A DNA stretch of 64,000 nucleotides from Cylindrospermum sp. NIES-4074 (GTDB lineage Bacteria > Cyanobacteriota > Cyanobacteriia > Cyanobacteriales > Nostocaceae), in NCBI GenBank assembly GCA_003994795.1, contig AP018272.1, forward strand, positions 1 through 64,000, written 5' to 3'. A program made the position numbers and the translations under genes. Positions within the stretch are counted from its first letter, which is position 1. Every line of letters begins with the position of its first letter. The notes under the pieces were generated by a model. The model did not search any database. It saw nothing but the letters and a program-made list of their open reading frames with translations, and was not told the DNA's origin. This document shows, piece after piece, positions 14,484 through 23,347 of this stretch.

Positions 14484-14682
14484 GTAAGCATTCAGCGGTC
14501 AGCTATCAGCTATCAGCAATTTTCAGGAATTTATGAGCATTCTGGCAGAAAGATTACTAATTGCTTTTGGTGTAAGTCTACCCAACGCAAAATCCTGAAA
14601 CTCAGTCTAAAAACTAGTTTTAGACTTCGGCGTGAGCTCAGTCGAACGCTGACTGCTGACCGCTGAAGTGCTGAATGCTTAC
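14484..14682. repeat. MITE copy B (GTAAGCATTCAGC ends), 199 bp
   Basis: GTAAGCATTCAGC at 14484-14496 is inverted at 14670-14682 (GCTGAATGCTTAC). At least 63 bp at its right end (14620-14682) are identical to copy A. The element lies between the two arms of another 13-bp inverted repeat, CCCTCTTTCATCA (14401-14413) and TGATGAAAGAGGG (14686-14698). The rest of the 14118-14779 gap is these two elements and their 100-bp spacer; no gene was seen. A third left end of this family is at 30174. Confidence 0.8.
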
Positions 14683-14779
14683 AAATGATGAAAGAGGGTG
14701 ACTATGAAATGTTCCTCTCTTTATGTGATTAGCTGGCTTGACGCTTACCTGCTTTTGCAAAGTTAAAATGCTGAATATC

Positions 14780-15274
14780 CTATTGTTCAGATACTGTAGC
14801 AGTAGCAGCAAATTCTCTAATGATTGGTGTGATCATTTCTGGTGCAAGCTCTAAACGATGTTTAATTTGTGCTTGCAACCAGGCTAACGAAACGCTTTTA
14901 CCGTTGACTTTTTGTTTGATAATTAAGTCAGAATTTGGTTTTAAAGCTTTTTTTAAGGCACTAGCAATTTTTCTGGCTGTCCGTAGGTCGATTTTGTCGA
15001 TGTCAATGCTCACAAAATTTTGTGGCTCAGGTTTTGATTCTGATGACAAGTAGTTAGGTTTTTGATCTAGGTTTTCATGCTCTATCTTGATATGTTTATC
15101 AGTATCACCAGATTCTGATTGAGCAGATGTTGTTTCGATTGTTGGAGATGGTAAATTTAGCGTAATTTGATGCCATAAATAGACCAATCCACCAATTAAA
15201 TCAATTATCATCAAGCAGCCGTATAAGGTAGTAATACCGATGATGAGAATAGTCAAAATTTGTTGAGTATTCAT
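14780..15274 (-). CDS. Single-pass membrane protein, function unknown
   Basis: A protein of 164 residues if started at the ATG giving MNTQQILTILIIGITTLYG; the open frame extends ten residues further upstream (MFNKHYKTNK), which I judge less likely. One membrane segment lies near the N-terminus (about 5-38 with Leu/Ile-rich stretches), then a polar linker, then a conserved-looking C-terminal region IDKIDLRTARKIASALKKAL followed by VNGKSVSLAWLQAQIKHRLEL. That region (a RTARKIA helix, then KVNGK and an AWLQAQI helix) recurs in proteins of cyanobacterial plasmids as I remember them, but I cannot name a family. A role in conjugation or plasmid maintenance is possible from context only. Confidence 0.55.
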   Translation of the reverse strand: MNTQQILTILIIGITTLYGCLMIIDLIGGLVYLWHQITLNLPSPTIETTSAQSESGDTDKHIKIEHENLDQKPNYLSSESKPEPQNFVSIDIDKIDLRTARKIASALKKALKPNSDLIIKQKVNGKSVSLAWLQAQIKHRLELAPEMITPIIREFAATATVSEQ

Positions 15275-15390
15275 CTTATTTGTTTTGTAGTGTTTGTTGA
15301 ACATTTAATTCATAATTAAAGAAGCAGTCGCTTCTATTAAACACAAATATCCCCAATCTAAGATTTCAGATTGGGGATAGATAGTGAATT

Positions 15391-16089
15391 TTAGAACAAG
15401 CTGATTTGCACTGTTGAATTTGATGAAGGTTGAGGAGTTGGAGTACTTTGGGTCGAATCTAAGTTTGGCTTGGCATTTACACGACGTTTACCCCATCCCT
15501 CTTGTGCTGCGTGTTTAACTACACTGCGTCGAATCGACTTACTCAAATAGTTGAACTCGTTTTGAACCTGATTGAATTGGACAACGCGATTGCCTCCAGG
15601 GCTGTGTGTAGCGCTATCACCTACTAATTCAAAAAAGCTATTGCAACCAGGTGGTAACTTATTGTGTTTAATTAGCACTTCATTACCAACCCAAAGATAA
15701 AGGTCAGCATAGTCCCTATGTAAAGGTGCGTCGTAAGTTGCAGGCATCATATAAGTGAGAACTTCTGTAGGTGTGCTGGAAACACCAACTTGATTTTGTT
15801 CGTATTCTGTGCAAATCAGTTCTAAACGATCCTGAATACAAGCAAACTTGAGCCATTGGGGAACAGTGTCACTCCAGGAACTGCCATGAATAACTAGCGG
15901 GCCTGCTAGATAGCGAACATGGTGTAGGGAAAATTCAGCTATTTCTAAAAGGCACGCTAATAATTCTTTAGGTGTGTTTAAAGTTGCCAGAATTTGCAGC
16001 ATTTTTAATGTGTTGGATGGCAGTTTAGCACTGTGATCATCACTGATAGCAGACATCATTTCTGGCGGAATAAAGTTTATTTGCTCCAT
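15391..16089 (-). CDS. Hypothetical plasmid protein
   Basis: A 232-residue protein with no membrane segment and no motif I recognise. The first 180 residues look folded and mixed helix/strand (for example LKMLQILATLNTPKELLACLLEIAEFSLHHVRYLAGPLVIHGSSW). Residues 185-200 are basic (SIRRSVVKHAAQEGWGKRRV) and the last 30 are a Ser/Thr/Pro/Gln-rich tail ending in ISLF. That ending recalls short C-terminal clamp-binding peptides (Q-x-x-L-F type: here VQISLF), which would fit a replication or repair protein on a plasmid that encodes its own sliding clamp, but this is speculation. It is divergent from the next gene at 16213. Confidence 0.5.
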   Translation of the reverse strand: MEQINFIPPEMMSAISDDHSAKLPSNTLKMLQILATLNTPKELLACLLEIAEFSLHHVRYLAGPLVIHGSSWSDTVPQWLKFACIQDRLELICTEYEQNQVGVSSTPTEVLTYMMPATYDAPLHRDYADLYLWVGNEVLIKHNKLPPGCNSFFELVGDSATHSPGGNRVVQFNQVQNEFNYLSKSIRRSVVKHAAQEGWGKRRVNAKPNLDSTQSTPTPQPSSNSTVQISLF

Positions 16090-16212
16090 TTGTCATCTCG
16101 ATATGAGCGCATCACCAAAAATAGCCAATCGGCTAAAAATTTCATGTCCAATAGGTTGATGCTGAGGCTAAGTAAATTCTTTTATGCTGGCATTAGTGGA
16201 GTTTTTCAGGTA

Positions 16213-16527
16213 ATGTCAATGAATAACGAATCCACAATTAACCAAAATCTTGATACTGACGACAGTAGTAATTATCAGTCTGGCAGTGGCTATCAATCTG
16301 AAGGTTACGGTGTTGAGCAATCAAGTTCTGGAGATAGTAGTAATCCCTGGCAAGCAGACCAATTTAAGGATGGTTATCAAGAGAATATCTTTGAAATCAA
16401 TCTTGGGGATACACCTTACACTGAATCGGCTGCCAATCCCAATCCTCAGTTACCAGGATATGGCTCAGGCTCAGGTTACAAGTCTAAGAAAAGTCAACAG
16501 TTAGCATCCCCTGAGCTAGAGTTATAA
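16213..16527 (+). CDS. Small low-complexity acidic protein upstream of the transglycosylase gene
   Basis: A 104-residue protein rich in Ser, Gly, Asn, Asp and Tyr (many SGSGYQS-like runs, ending LASPELEL). I prefer the ATG at 16213, which has AGG close upstream, over upstream starts that overlap the divergent gene. Composition suggests an unstructured protein. It precedes the lytic transglycosylase-like gene by 112 bp on the same strand and may belong to that transfer-related cluster. No function can be assigned, and it could be a chance frame; the even codon composition and lack of stops support coding only moderately. Confidence 0.4.
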   Translation: MSMNNESTINQNLDTDDSSNYQSGSGYQSEGYGVEQSSSGDSSNPWQADQFKDGYQENIFEINLGDTPYTESAANPNPQLPGYGSGSGYKSKKSQQLASPELEL

Positions 16528-16639
16528 GTCATATTTTCAGGCTCTTCCTACACCCTATAAGTAACAAAAAACTGGTTTATCTTCAATAAATTACTTTGCT
16601 TATTGGGGTGTAGTTGCTGTCATTTCTAAAGCTGGAATT

Positions 16640-18586
16640 ATGAACATCCTAAAAGCATGGATATTTGTTCTGGTTGTCATTACTTGTATTATTTATAGTG
16701 TTGTTACACAAGCTACAATTAACACATTTGGTGATGGCAATCTGCCAACTCGAATTGTAGAAGTTGCAAACCCTCAGTCTCGACTACCTGCTACTAAAGT
16801 TTTGCTGCCAGACTGGAGCCGCATTTCTCTTAGCCAACTGCCAGGTATCAGTCAGTCCGGTGCAATTGATGGCAGTCCCTACAGTCAAGCACTGGGTTAT
16901 GACCTGAGTCGCACTTGGAATGTGGGTATGACTCCTGACCAGTATTTGAAGTTGGGAGATATCAGTGAAGCATTGCAGACAGAGGAGTTTTCTTTGCAGG
17001 CGATCGCACGAAGCGCTCTTTATGAGTCCATAGCTCTCCGCACAGTACCAGAGGCGAACGCAGACATTAACAGTATAGATTTAAACAAAATTGCCTTGAG
17101 TGAATTTCCCCTGATTGGGGAGCAGACATTAAGTCATTTAGCTCAGGTTGTTCCAGGGTTAGCTCAGACAGAAGTAAACGCTCTTGCACCTATTGCCACC
17201 CTACTTAAATCTAAGGGAATTGCCGCATCTAATTTAACACTATCTCAGGTGCTGGCTCAGTATGAAGTTGGGCAAATGAAGCTGGAAGAAATCGACTTAT
17301 CAAAGTTTTCTATCTCTTCAATTCCTAATTTAGACGCCGTACCAATCCAAGATTTTACCAATTGGATGAATAGCTTTGTTAAAGATATTCCTGGTTTGGG
17401 ACAAGTGCCTTTAGCATCGATGCCTAATCCCATCACTGAAATCGGTAACTTAGTAATGCGGATCGATGGGGTTTATGGGCCAGCAGAAAATCGGCGTAAC
17501 AACACGATTTCTGGCTCAGACGTGCAAGGGTTTTCCCTACCTTGTACCCAAAAAGACTGCGCTTACTTAGAATTGGATGATTTGGAAAATGCAGGTCGTA
17601 GCGATCGCAGTTTACTCGAAGGCAAACAATGGATTTCCGGGAAATACCAAGAGGTTGAGGGCGGACGAGGTATCCTGAAGGCAGTTAACAACGGTCGGGA
17701 ACCAACAGGACGACTACCATTTGGTAAAGCTTTTAAGGTGGTGGTAATGGAGCCGGATGAAACTACTGATACGGTAGATACGGCTTTGTTCTTTCGATTC
17801 TGTGCTTGGCGAATGGGTTGTACACCTTATTTTATTGGGCCTGTTCCTTTTTTCAGCTACAAGGTTAACTCCCTGATATTTGTAGGCAATTTGAGTGAAC
17901 AGAGGACAAATACTGCATCTTTACCAACTGGAGCTACAAGAGAGCCTAAAGCTAGCACTACCAACCGTACTGGAGTAATAGAGAAGATTAATCCATGCAC
18001 GTTCAGTAATGGTAGTCAGTCGATAACAGATCAATCATTCTCCGGTATTGATTTGCGATCGCTCTCAAATGCAATCGCGGAAATTGAGAGCGCTGGTAAT
18101 GGGGATTACAAAGCAGTTGGCATACATACCTGTGCAGATGCGGGGTTAAATTGTGGCCGCGCTCTCGGTCGCTACCAGTTCATGAGTTATAACCCCTACG
18201 CAGTGCAGTTAATTGCTGCCAAGCCTGGAGGTCAAGAGTTCCTGAGTCAAGTGGAGCAAGGGCATCAACCAACAGAGGCTGAACTATTTGAGTTTTTTCC
18301 TCCGTCTGACCAAGATAGGGCGTTTATGGCTGATATGGCTAACAAAATTCAAGTGACACAAGAGCAAATCGATCCGGCTACACGACAGCCATTTACGGGC
18401 GATCGCCTAATTGAACGAGTGGCTCAAAAGCATTTTGGTGGTGATTACAGCAAAGTTGATGGAAATGGCTCAGATGCCCTCGGTCGCCTCAGTCTCAAAG
18501 ATTACGGCAAAACCGTTTTAGCTAGTTATCGCAACAGTAATAGCGATAATGGAACGCTGACCTGTTCTCTATCACGTAAATTATAG
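16640..18586 (+). CDS. Membrane-anchored lytic transglycosylase-like protein of the transfer system
   Basis: A 648-residue protein with a signal-anchor at 6-25 and a long periplasmic part. Residues about 470-640 look like a lysozyme/SLT-type domain: LSNAIAEIESAGNGDYKAVG with candidate catalytic Glu483, then CGRALGRYQFMSYNPYAVQ, and a helical end with HFGGDYSKVDGNGSDALGRLSLKDYGKTVLASYR. The N-terminal 440 residues are a cyanobacterial region without a name known to me; they contain Cys pairs (PCTQKDC, CAWRMGC) that could form disulfides. Enzymes of this kind open peptidoglycan for conjugation machines (VirB1-type role). The next gene follows by 43 bp in the same direction. The enzymatic domain is fairly clear; the transfer role is inferred from the window. 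Confidence 0.68.
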   Translation: MNILKAWIFVLVVITCIIYSVVTQATINTFGDGNLPTRIVEVANPQSRLPATKVLLPDWSRISLSQLPGISQSGAIDGSPYSQALGYDLSRTWNVGMTPDQYLKLGDISEALQTEEFSLQAIARSALYESIALRTVPEANADINSIDLNKIALSEFPLIGEQTLSHLAQVVPGLAQTEVNALAPIATLLKSKGIAASNLTLSQVLAQYEVGQMKLEEIDLSKFSISSIPNLDAVPIQDFTNWMNSFVKDIPGLGQVPLASMPNPITEIGNLVMRIDGVYGPAENRRNNTISGSDVQGFSLPCTQKDCAYLELDDLENAGRSDRSLLEGKQWISGKYQEVEGGRGILKAVNNGREPTGRLPFGKAFKVVVMEPDETTDTVDTALFFRFCAWRMGCTPYFIGPVPFFSYKVNSLIFVGNLSEQRTNTASLPTGATREPKASTTNRTGVIEKINPCTFSNGSQSITDQSFSGIDLRSLSNAIAEIESAGNGDYKAVGIHTCADAGLNCGRALGRYQFMSYNPYAVQLIAAKPGGQEFLSQVEQGHQPTEAELFEFFPPSDQDRAFMADMANKIQVTQEQIDPATRQPFTGDRLIERVAQKHFGGDYSKVDGNGSDALGRLSLKDYGKTVLASYRNSNSDNGTLTCSLSRKL

Positions 18587-18629
18587 CTACATCAGCACTG
18601 CTAAAAATGCTGGAAATGGGAGGTAGAGT

Positions 18630-19358
18630 ATGACAGATTTATCTAAAACCTCTATTACCTCAGCCCATGAGATAAAAGAAATACTTGATACTGATACCAA
18701 TTCAAAAATACACTTTGGGCAAACAGGGGAAGGAAAGGGAGTTTATTCTGACTCCGCCTCCCCTAGTCAGTCTCAACCACTGAAGACAACTGCATATCAA
18801 TTACCAGCACCTCCTATGAGGGTACGCTACTGGGTTCATTGGTTTCGCATTGGTTTAGGCATCTTTTTGTTGCTGTCGATTCTCATGAGCTTAGGGGGCT
18901 GTAGCTTAAATGCGGCAACCGTTACTTGGAACAAAGCTGCTAATGTTGTGCCTGCTTCAGTAATTGAACAGGTGATTGTAGAAAATACAGAGTTAAACTC
19001 CAAAGTATCTGCTAAAAATATACTAGCTTGGAGTGTGGAAGGAAAAGACGGTAGATTCGCAGTTTTCAACTTGAACACGCCTGATGTCTGTGGTGCTTTG
19101 GGATGTCTGTATACTGGTTACTGGCTCAGAAAGGACAACCCAATTACTCAGGTATTCTTGAGTTACTTGAATCCCAATCTACCACCAGGTAAACATTTGT
19201 TGTCAGTGGGAGAGAACCGAGGTCAGGCATTACCGTGCATTAAGGTACTGCAAACCGAGCAAGAGCAGCTACGCCAATTGAATTTTTGTTTCAATGGCGA
19301 TCGCTATCAACTTGCTGATAGTCAGCTTTTCACAAGTCGTAAAAATTCCCAAAGTTGA
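18630..19358 (+). CDS. Membrane-anchored periplasmic protein of unknown function
   Basis: A 242-residue protein with a 68-residue polar cytoplasmic head, one membrane segment at about 72-90 (IGLGIFLLLSILMSLGG), and an exported domain starting with Cys91. That Cys (SLGGC) looks like a lipobox, but the long head makes lipoprotein processing uncertain. The exported part has paired Cys residues (CGALGC and, later, CIKV and CFNG). It lies 43 bp downstream of the transglycosylase-like gene with GGGAGGTAGAG upstream of its ATG, so the two are likely one transcript. A structural part of the conjugation apparatus is plausible; no family was recognised. Confidence 0.5.
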   Translation: MTDLSKTSITSAHEIKEILDTDTNSKIHFGQTGEGKGVYSDSASPSQSQPLKTTAYQLPAPPMRVRYWVHWFRIGLGIFLLLSILMSLGGCSLNAATVTWNKAANVVPASVIEQVIVENTELNSKVSAKNILAWSVEGKDGRFAVFNLNTPDVCGALGCLYTGYWLRKDNPITQVFLSYLNPNLPPGKHLLSVGENRGQALPCIKVLQTEQEQLRQLNFCFNGDRYQLADSQLFTSRKNSQS

Positions 19359-19459
19359 TAACTCGAAGACACAAGAATGAATGACATCAGAGAGTTCTGA
19401 TTTAATCGGGTCAAGACGCTCTCTCAACCCGTAAATTTTGGTTTGTACCATAACTTGGC

Positions 19460-19927
19460 TTACGATTCAACTTTTTCAATAATGACTGCTGCCTTCACCG
19501 AACTAGCAAGAAAGCAGCTATGATGCGCCTCCTCGTGCATTGCCTCGATTTGCTCTTGGGTGGGTAGGTGATCTTTCCCAAAAATCACCTGCGGATAAAG
19601 GTGAACGCTTGTGATGGCTAACTTCCCTTCTTCGTTTTTGCTCATCACTCCAACCGCGCGGTCTGTGTAACTCTCGACCACAAATTTATGCTTTGCTGCG
19701 ATCGACAGAAACCAAAGCATATGGCAACTTGAGAGCGATGCAATGAATGCTTCTTCAGGATCGACATACTCCGCGTTGGAATACGGAACGGGAACAACTT
19801 GCGGCGAGGAAGATGCAGCAATTTCCGCGCCGCCGTCAAATTTCCAAAGATGTTCACGGCTGTATTGATTATCTACAAACTTGGCTTGATGACGCTGCCA
19901 TTCAACTGTTACCTGATGCTGAGACAT
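19460..19927 (-). CDS. OsmC/Ohr-family peroxide-resistance protein
   Basis: A 155-residue OsmC-fold protein. The two thiols typical of the family are Cys68 in ASLSSCHMLWFLS and the second Cys within EEAHHSCFLASSVKAAVIIE near the C-terminus. The segment DPEEAFIASLSSCHMLWFL is the family signature. OsmC and Ohr proteins reduce organic hydroperoxides in the cytoplasm using this Cys pair. The length (about 140-160) is normal. A LysR-type regulator remnant lies just beyond it on the other strand, so this may be a piece of chromosomal DNA brought in together. Convergent with the preceding transfer gene. Confidence 0.88.
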   Translation of the reverse strand: MSQHQVTVEWQRHQAKFVDNQYSREHLWKFDGGAEIAASSSPQVVPVPYSNAEYVDPEEAFIASLSSCHMLWFLSIAAKHKFVVESYTDRAVGVMSKNEEGKLAITSVHLYPQVIFGKDHLPTQEQIEAMHEEAHHSCFLASSVKAAVIIEKVES

Positions 19928-20234
19928 TGTGGCTTCCTCAGTAAAATTCCGCGTTCTTCATTTTACAGATGGAGTTGCAACAATCTCAAAATTACTTGTT
20001 CTAATCGTGATTCAGTCTTTGAGGTTCCTGGCAATCTCCAAATAACTTAATCTTGAACACCAACGATGTACTTCTTAATGACCGAAAACAGGGTATGGGG
20101 TGTAGGGAAAGACTGCTTGCCCCATACCCTACACCTTACTTGCCCCTACATTTATGTATGGATTGAAAAAAAAGATGTATTTCGCCAAGATACGTAACAC
20201 AAAAAATACAGCATATACGTATAGCCTGCTGCCT

Positions 20235-20496
20235 GCTGCCGTGCGGTCATTTCGCCATCAGTTTTCTGATGTCCGTTTGATGCTGCATGTTAGTGGCAGC
20301 GGAATTAGGGGTTGCGCTTGTCCCAGCTTCACTCCAGAATTTGCAACGAGCAGGGGTCGTTTACAAACCGCTCGAAGACCAAACGCTCTATGTCAAGTTA
20401 GCAATTGTTTGGCGAAGTGCAAACACCTCGCCCGTGCTACACCAATTTCTAGCGCAATCAAGAGCCGTTACACGATTTAGTGCAGCGTTTCATTAA
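20235..20496 (+). pseudogene. Remnant of a LysR-type transcriptional regulator
   Basis: Two pieces of a LysR substrate-binding domain lie in different frames. The first, near 20235-20290, reads AAVRSFRHQFSDVRLMLHV, which resembles the F-R-x-x-x-P-D-V-x-L-x-L-H segment of LysR proteins. The second, 20287-20496, reads VAAELGVALVPASLQNLQR and then VVYKPLEDQTLYVKLAIVWR, the usual C-terminal G-x-G-V-A-L-V-P block. The DNA-binding N-terminus and roughly 100 middle residues are missing. Upstream at 20094-20146 is an inverted repeat of a GGTATGGGGTGTAGGG type. It is a decayed gene rather than a functional one. Confidence 0.7.
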
Positions 20497-20559
20497 GCAA
20501 TGCTGTTGAGACTTATCAAAACGCTTGTACTCCCCCAATTCATAGATGCACCCATTGGA

Positions 20560-21654
20560 CTATTCCTCATCATCTAGTTCATCGTCTTCCTCCTCAAAAT
20601 CATCATCGTCTAACTCAGCTTCCAAATCGTCGGTTTCATCAAGGAAATCGTCATCGTCAATAAGTTGAATTTTCCGAGGTGGCTTGGTCGCTGGTTTCGA
20701 TTTACGAACGCTTTGAGTTTTGTTCTTGTTCTTGTTTGGTGGCAACACTTCCACGTCTACAGATACTGATTCTCCAGGTAAAGCAGGTAGAGATTGAGGT
20801 TCATTAAAACCAGCGATCGCATCATGTTGTTGCCAAATTAAACTTTTAGCTGTGACTGTACCCAAATACAGTTGCGACAGATTTTCAACTGTGGGTTTAG
20901 TGTAAGCTACAGTCTTGCAACAGTTATGTTTATTTTTACCTTCACCTTCTTTAATTGCTTTAAACTCAACTTCCAGTACACCTAAACTCCGCCATTTATC
21001 ACTTTTACCACTAAATGGCACTTGGAAATAATCAGCAAAGGTTTTCTCTAATGAACGGTAAAATTCCTCACGCACTGATTTAAAACTCCAAAGAGCCACG
21101 TTTTTAAACCGGACTACAACAGGAGTAGTATGTAATGGCTGATTCTTGTCATCAAGAAACATGAGTGCATGTTCAGAACACACATCCATTGTTTTCTTAT
21201 CAAGACGATGCCTGTAATCTTCATAAAATCCGACAAAAGAACCACCCACTTCTTCAACATCTGATTTATAGCGGATATATTCTGGGGCAAAAGCTAAAAC
21301 CAGTAACCGACCTTCAGTAATTAATAATCCGGTGACATCTTCAGTTAAAGTGACAGTAGTTAGGTCGTCTTCTCCAGGCATTTCAAGCCAACCAGCTTTT
21401 TCTAACTGGTCTTCTGGAATCAAAAGTCCAGCAGGTTTATCGTTAACGACAATGCCATAGGGAAGAATCGGTTTGCGAACCTGGTTATAATTATCATTGA
21501 AGAGTTCTGGGTCTATTTCAAATTCTGTTCCTTCAAAGTCATAAGCATCAGTATCAGTTGCTTTAGCTTTGGCAGCTTTAGGTTTAGAAGCAGGAGTTTT
21601 GGCGGTAGATTGATTGGGGCGATTAGAGTTATTTGTCACCTTTGATTTAACCAT
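20560..21654 (-). CDS. Acidic-tailed cyanobacterial plasmid protein (DUF5895-like)
   Basis: A 364-residue protein in three parts: a basic Lys/Ala/Pro-rich head (1-35), a folded domain (about 50-300) with strand-rich stretches such as TVTLTEDVTGLLITEGRLLVLAFAPEYIRY, and an extremely acidic tail (about 328-364, mostly Asp and Glu). It resembles the cyanobacterial family I know as DUF5895, common on plasmids, though I cannot verify that. A folded domain followed by an acidic tail is reminiscent of single-strand DNA-binding proteins, whose tail recruits partners, so a replication or transfer role is conceivable. It stands alone, convergent with the LysR remnant. Confidence 0.6.
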   Translation of the reverse strand: MVKSKVTNNSNRPNQSTAKTPASKPKAAKAKATDTDAYDFEGTEFEIDPELFNDNYNQVRKPILPYGIVVNDKPAGLLIPEDQLEKAGWLEMPGEDDLTTVTLTEDVTGLLITEGRLLVLAFAPEYIRYKSDVEEVGGSFVGFYEDYRHRLDKKTMDVCSEHALMFLDDKNQPLHTTPVVVRFKNVALWSFKSVREEFYRSLEKTFADYFQVPFSGKSDKWRSLGVLEVEFKAIKEGEGKNKHNCCKTVAYTKPTVENLSQLYLGTVTAKSLIWQQHDAIAGFNEPQSLPALPGESVSVDVEVLPPNKNKNKTQSVRKSKPATKPPRKIQLIDDDDFLDETDDLEAELDDDDFEEEDDELDDEE

Positions 21655-21940
21655 TGGACTGTATAAATATGATTGTCCAAGGCATGAGGCGTTAGCCTCA
21701 AAACTTAGTTGCTACTTTGCCTAAGATTGTAGCAGTTTTAAATGCCAAAAAACGCAGAATTTTTCCTAATTTGATTTGTCACGAGCTTATAAAATCCTTT
21801 ATTCAGAAACCTTCTATACAAATTCTGATATTTATCAGATAAGCATTAAGCAGTAATGTAAATATTAAAAATCAGTGTTAATTTTATGATTTTGGTTCCT
21901 CTGTAGATTAGTTTATTCAAAGGGAAGTTTGAACTATTTT

Positions 21941-22129
21941 GGCTCTTCAGTACGTAGTATGCTAAAGTAGCTCAACTAAATCTCAAAATGCTTGCCAACC
22001 AATACTGGGGAATAAGCGTTATCTACTAACATTTTTATACTTTTAGTTACTTTGAGAGATTTAGGCTTGATTTTAAAGCAAAATTTTGGTGTTTAACTAA
22101 TAGTTTGGCATAACAGGTACTGAAGAACC
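21941..22129. repeat. MITE-like element with GG(C/T)TCTTCAGTAC ends in the 21655-22295 gap
   Basis: GGCTCTTCAGTAC at 21941-21953 is matched, inverted with one mismatch, by GTACTGAAGAACC at 22117-22129. The interior is AT-rich and non-coding. A similar end, GGTTCTTCGGTAC, occurs at 50819. The remainder of the 641-bp gap between the DUF5895-like and Uma2 genes is AT-rich and I see no gene in it. Confidence 0.55.
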
Positions 22130-22295
22130 ACTATTTTTTTGCTTACTGTGGGATTACTTCTATTTAGGGTAGGGGTAAATATGTAATGATACCAGAGCCT
22201 GAAAACCTTATTTGGCAAGAATTGAACAGCCAAAAATCACTATTTCTATCCCACCATCCACAAACTTTTCGAGTAGGCAGTTCTGACAATTCCAA

Positions 22296-22949
22296 CTAAA
22301 TCGCTCTTATTTGCTGTCTTGCCCACGCACGAAATGCTTTCATTGTCGCATTTCTGCCATTGGTTTTACTCAGCATCAAATATTCGGGAATCACTTGGTG
22401 AATTGGGAGATTTGTAAAAATTGAACTGGTATTTGATTCTACATACTTACCATCTACTAACAGGTTTATTTCCAACTTGCTTCCATTCCATCGCCACAGT
22501 TCTGGTACTCTCAAAGCTTGATAATTATTGAAACGAGTGCGGGAGGTAATATCAATTTCAATAGCCAAATCTGGAGGTGGGTCAGTTTCTAAATTGATTC
22601 TATCTTTGCCCCTAATCCTAGCTTCATTTTGGATATAAAAACAATCATCGGGTTCTACCCCAGCATCCATACTTTCTTTATCAAAAGTCGTGGAACCCAA
22701 ACTCCAAAATTCTAGATCGAGTTCTTCTAATAAAACTTTTACCAAGTCCCCAATAATAACTTTAGCTACTTCATGCTCTGGTAATGGAGCCATTATTTCC
22801 AGCACCCCTTGACTGTAACCTATTCTAAAACTACGATTGTCTCCCAATTCCGCCAAAATACGTTTGTATGCAAACCAAGAGATATCTTTAATCAACAACT
22901 GATGACCGGGTTTAACAATTAGTTGGTTGAGTTCAAGTAACATACTCAA
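22296..22949 (-). CDS. Uma2-family endonuclease (DUF820)
   Basis: A 217-residue member of the Uma2/DUF820 family, which is greatly expanded in cyanobacteria and has a PD-(D/E)xK nuclease fold. Visible motifs are SWFAYKRILAELGDNRSFRIGYSQGVLEIMAP, HEVAKVIIGDLVKVL, the PD strand GVEPDDCFYI, and PPPDLAIEIDITS with the acidic pair, followed by YQALRVPELWRWNG. The biological role of the family is not established; many copies are thought to be mobile. ATG start at 22949 is clear with GAAAGAGGAAAA upstream on its strand. Alone between repeats. Confidence 0.9.
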   Translation of the reverse strand: MSMLLELNQLIVKPGHQLLIKDISWFAYKRILAELGDNRSFRIGYSQGVLEIMAPLPEHEVAKVIIGDLVKVLLEELDLEFWSLGSTTFDKESMDAGVEPDDCFYIQNEARIRGKDRINLETDPPPDLAIEIDITSRTRFNNYQALRVPELWRWNGSKLEINLLVDGKYVESNTSSIFTNLPIHQVIPEYLMLSKTNGRNATMKAFRAWARQQIRAI

Positions 22950-23140
22950 TTTTTTCCTCTTTCTTAACCTAACTTAGCCCAATCAGTATTTCTCCAGTAT
23001 AGTTCATATTCCAGATGAAGTTAACATTAATGTTCAGTATGTCGCTAAAATAAAGATATGGCTCTTAATAAGTATACTAAGATAAGATATAAATGCAACG
23101 ATGACATTGAATTCAAGAAAATACAGTAGTTCCCGGTGTA

Positions 23141-23208
23141 ATGAGGTACACTTTATTTGTAGGCAGAAGGCAGAAGTCAAAAACCAAGGAGATTGGACTG
23201 TACCTCAT
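23141..23208. repeat. Short inverted repeat upstream of traD-like gene (22950-23347 gap)
   Basis: ATGAGGTACA (23141-23150) and TGTACCTCAT (23199-23208) form a perfect 10-bp inverted repeat around a 48-bp interior that contains the Nostoc-type AGGCAGAAGGCAGAAG repeat. It looks like a small palindromic element. The rest of the 398-bp gap shows nothing else I can name; the coupling-protein promoter must lie in it or upstream. Confidence 0.5.
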
Positions 23209-23347
23209 AACAGAGGAAACCGCTGTAGCTGAATTGTCAGTTACTTAGAAGTAGAGTTTTTAACACCTCTAAAAAAATGTCCAAAAGGTCAATTCCCTAG
23301 CTTTCACTTGGTAGCTAAAATTCCTGGTAAACGCAATTTTCATTGTT

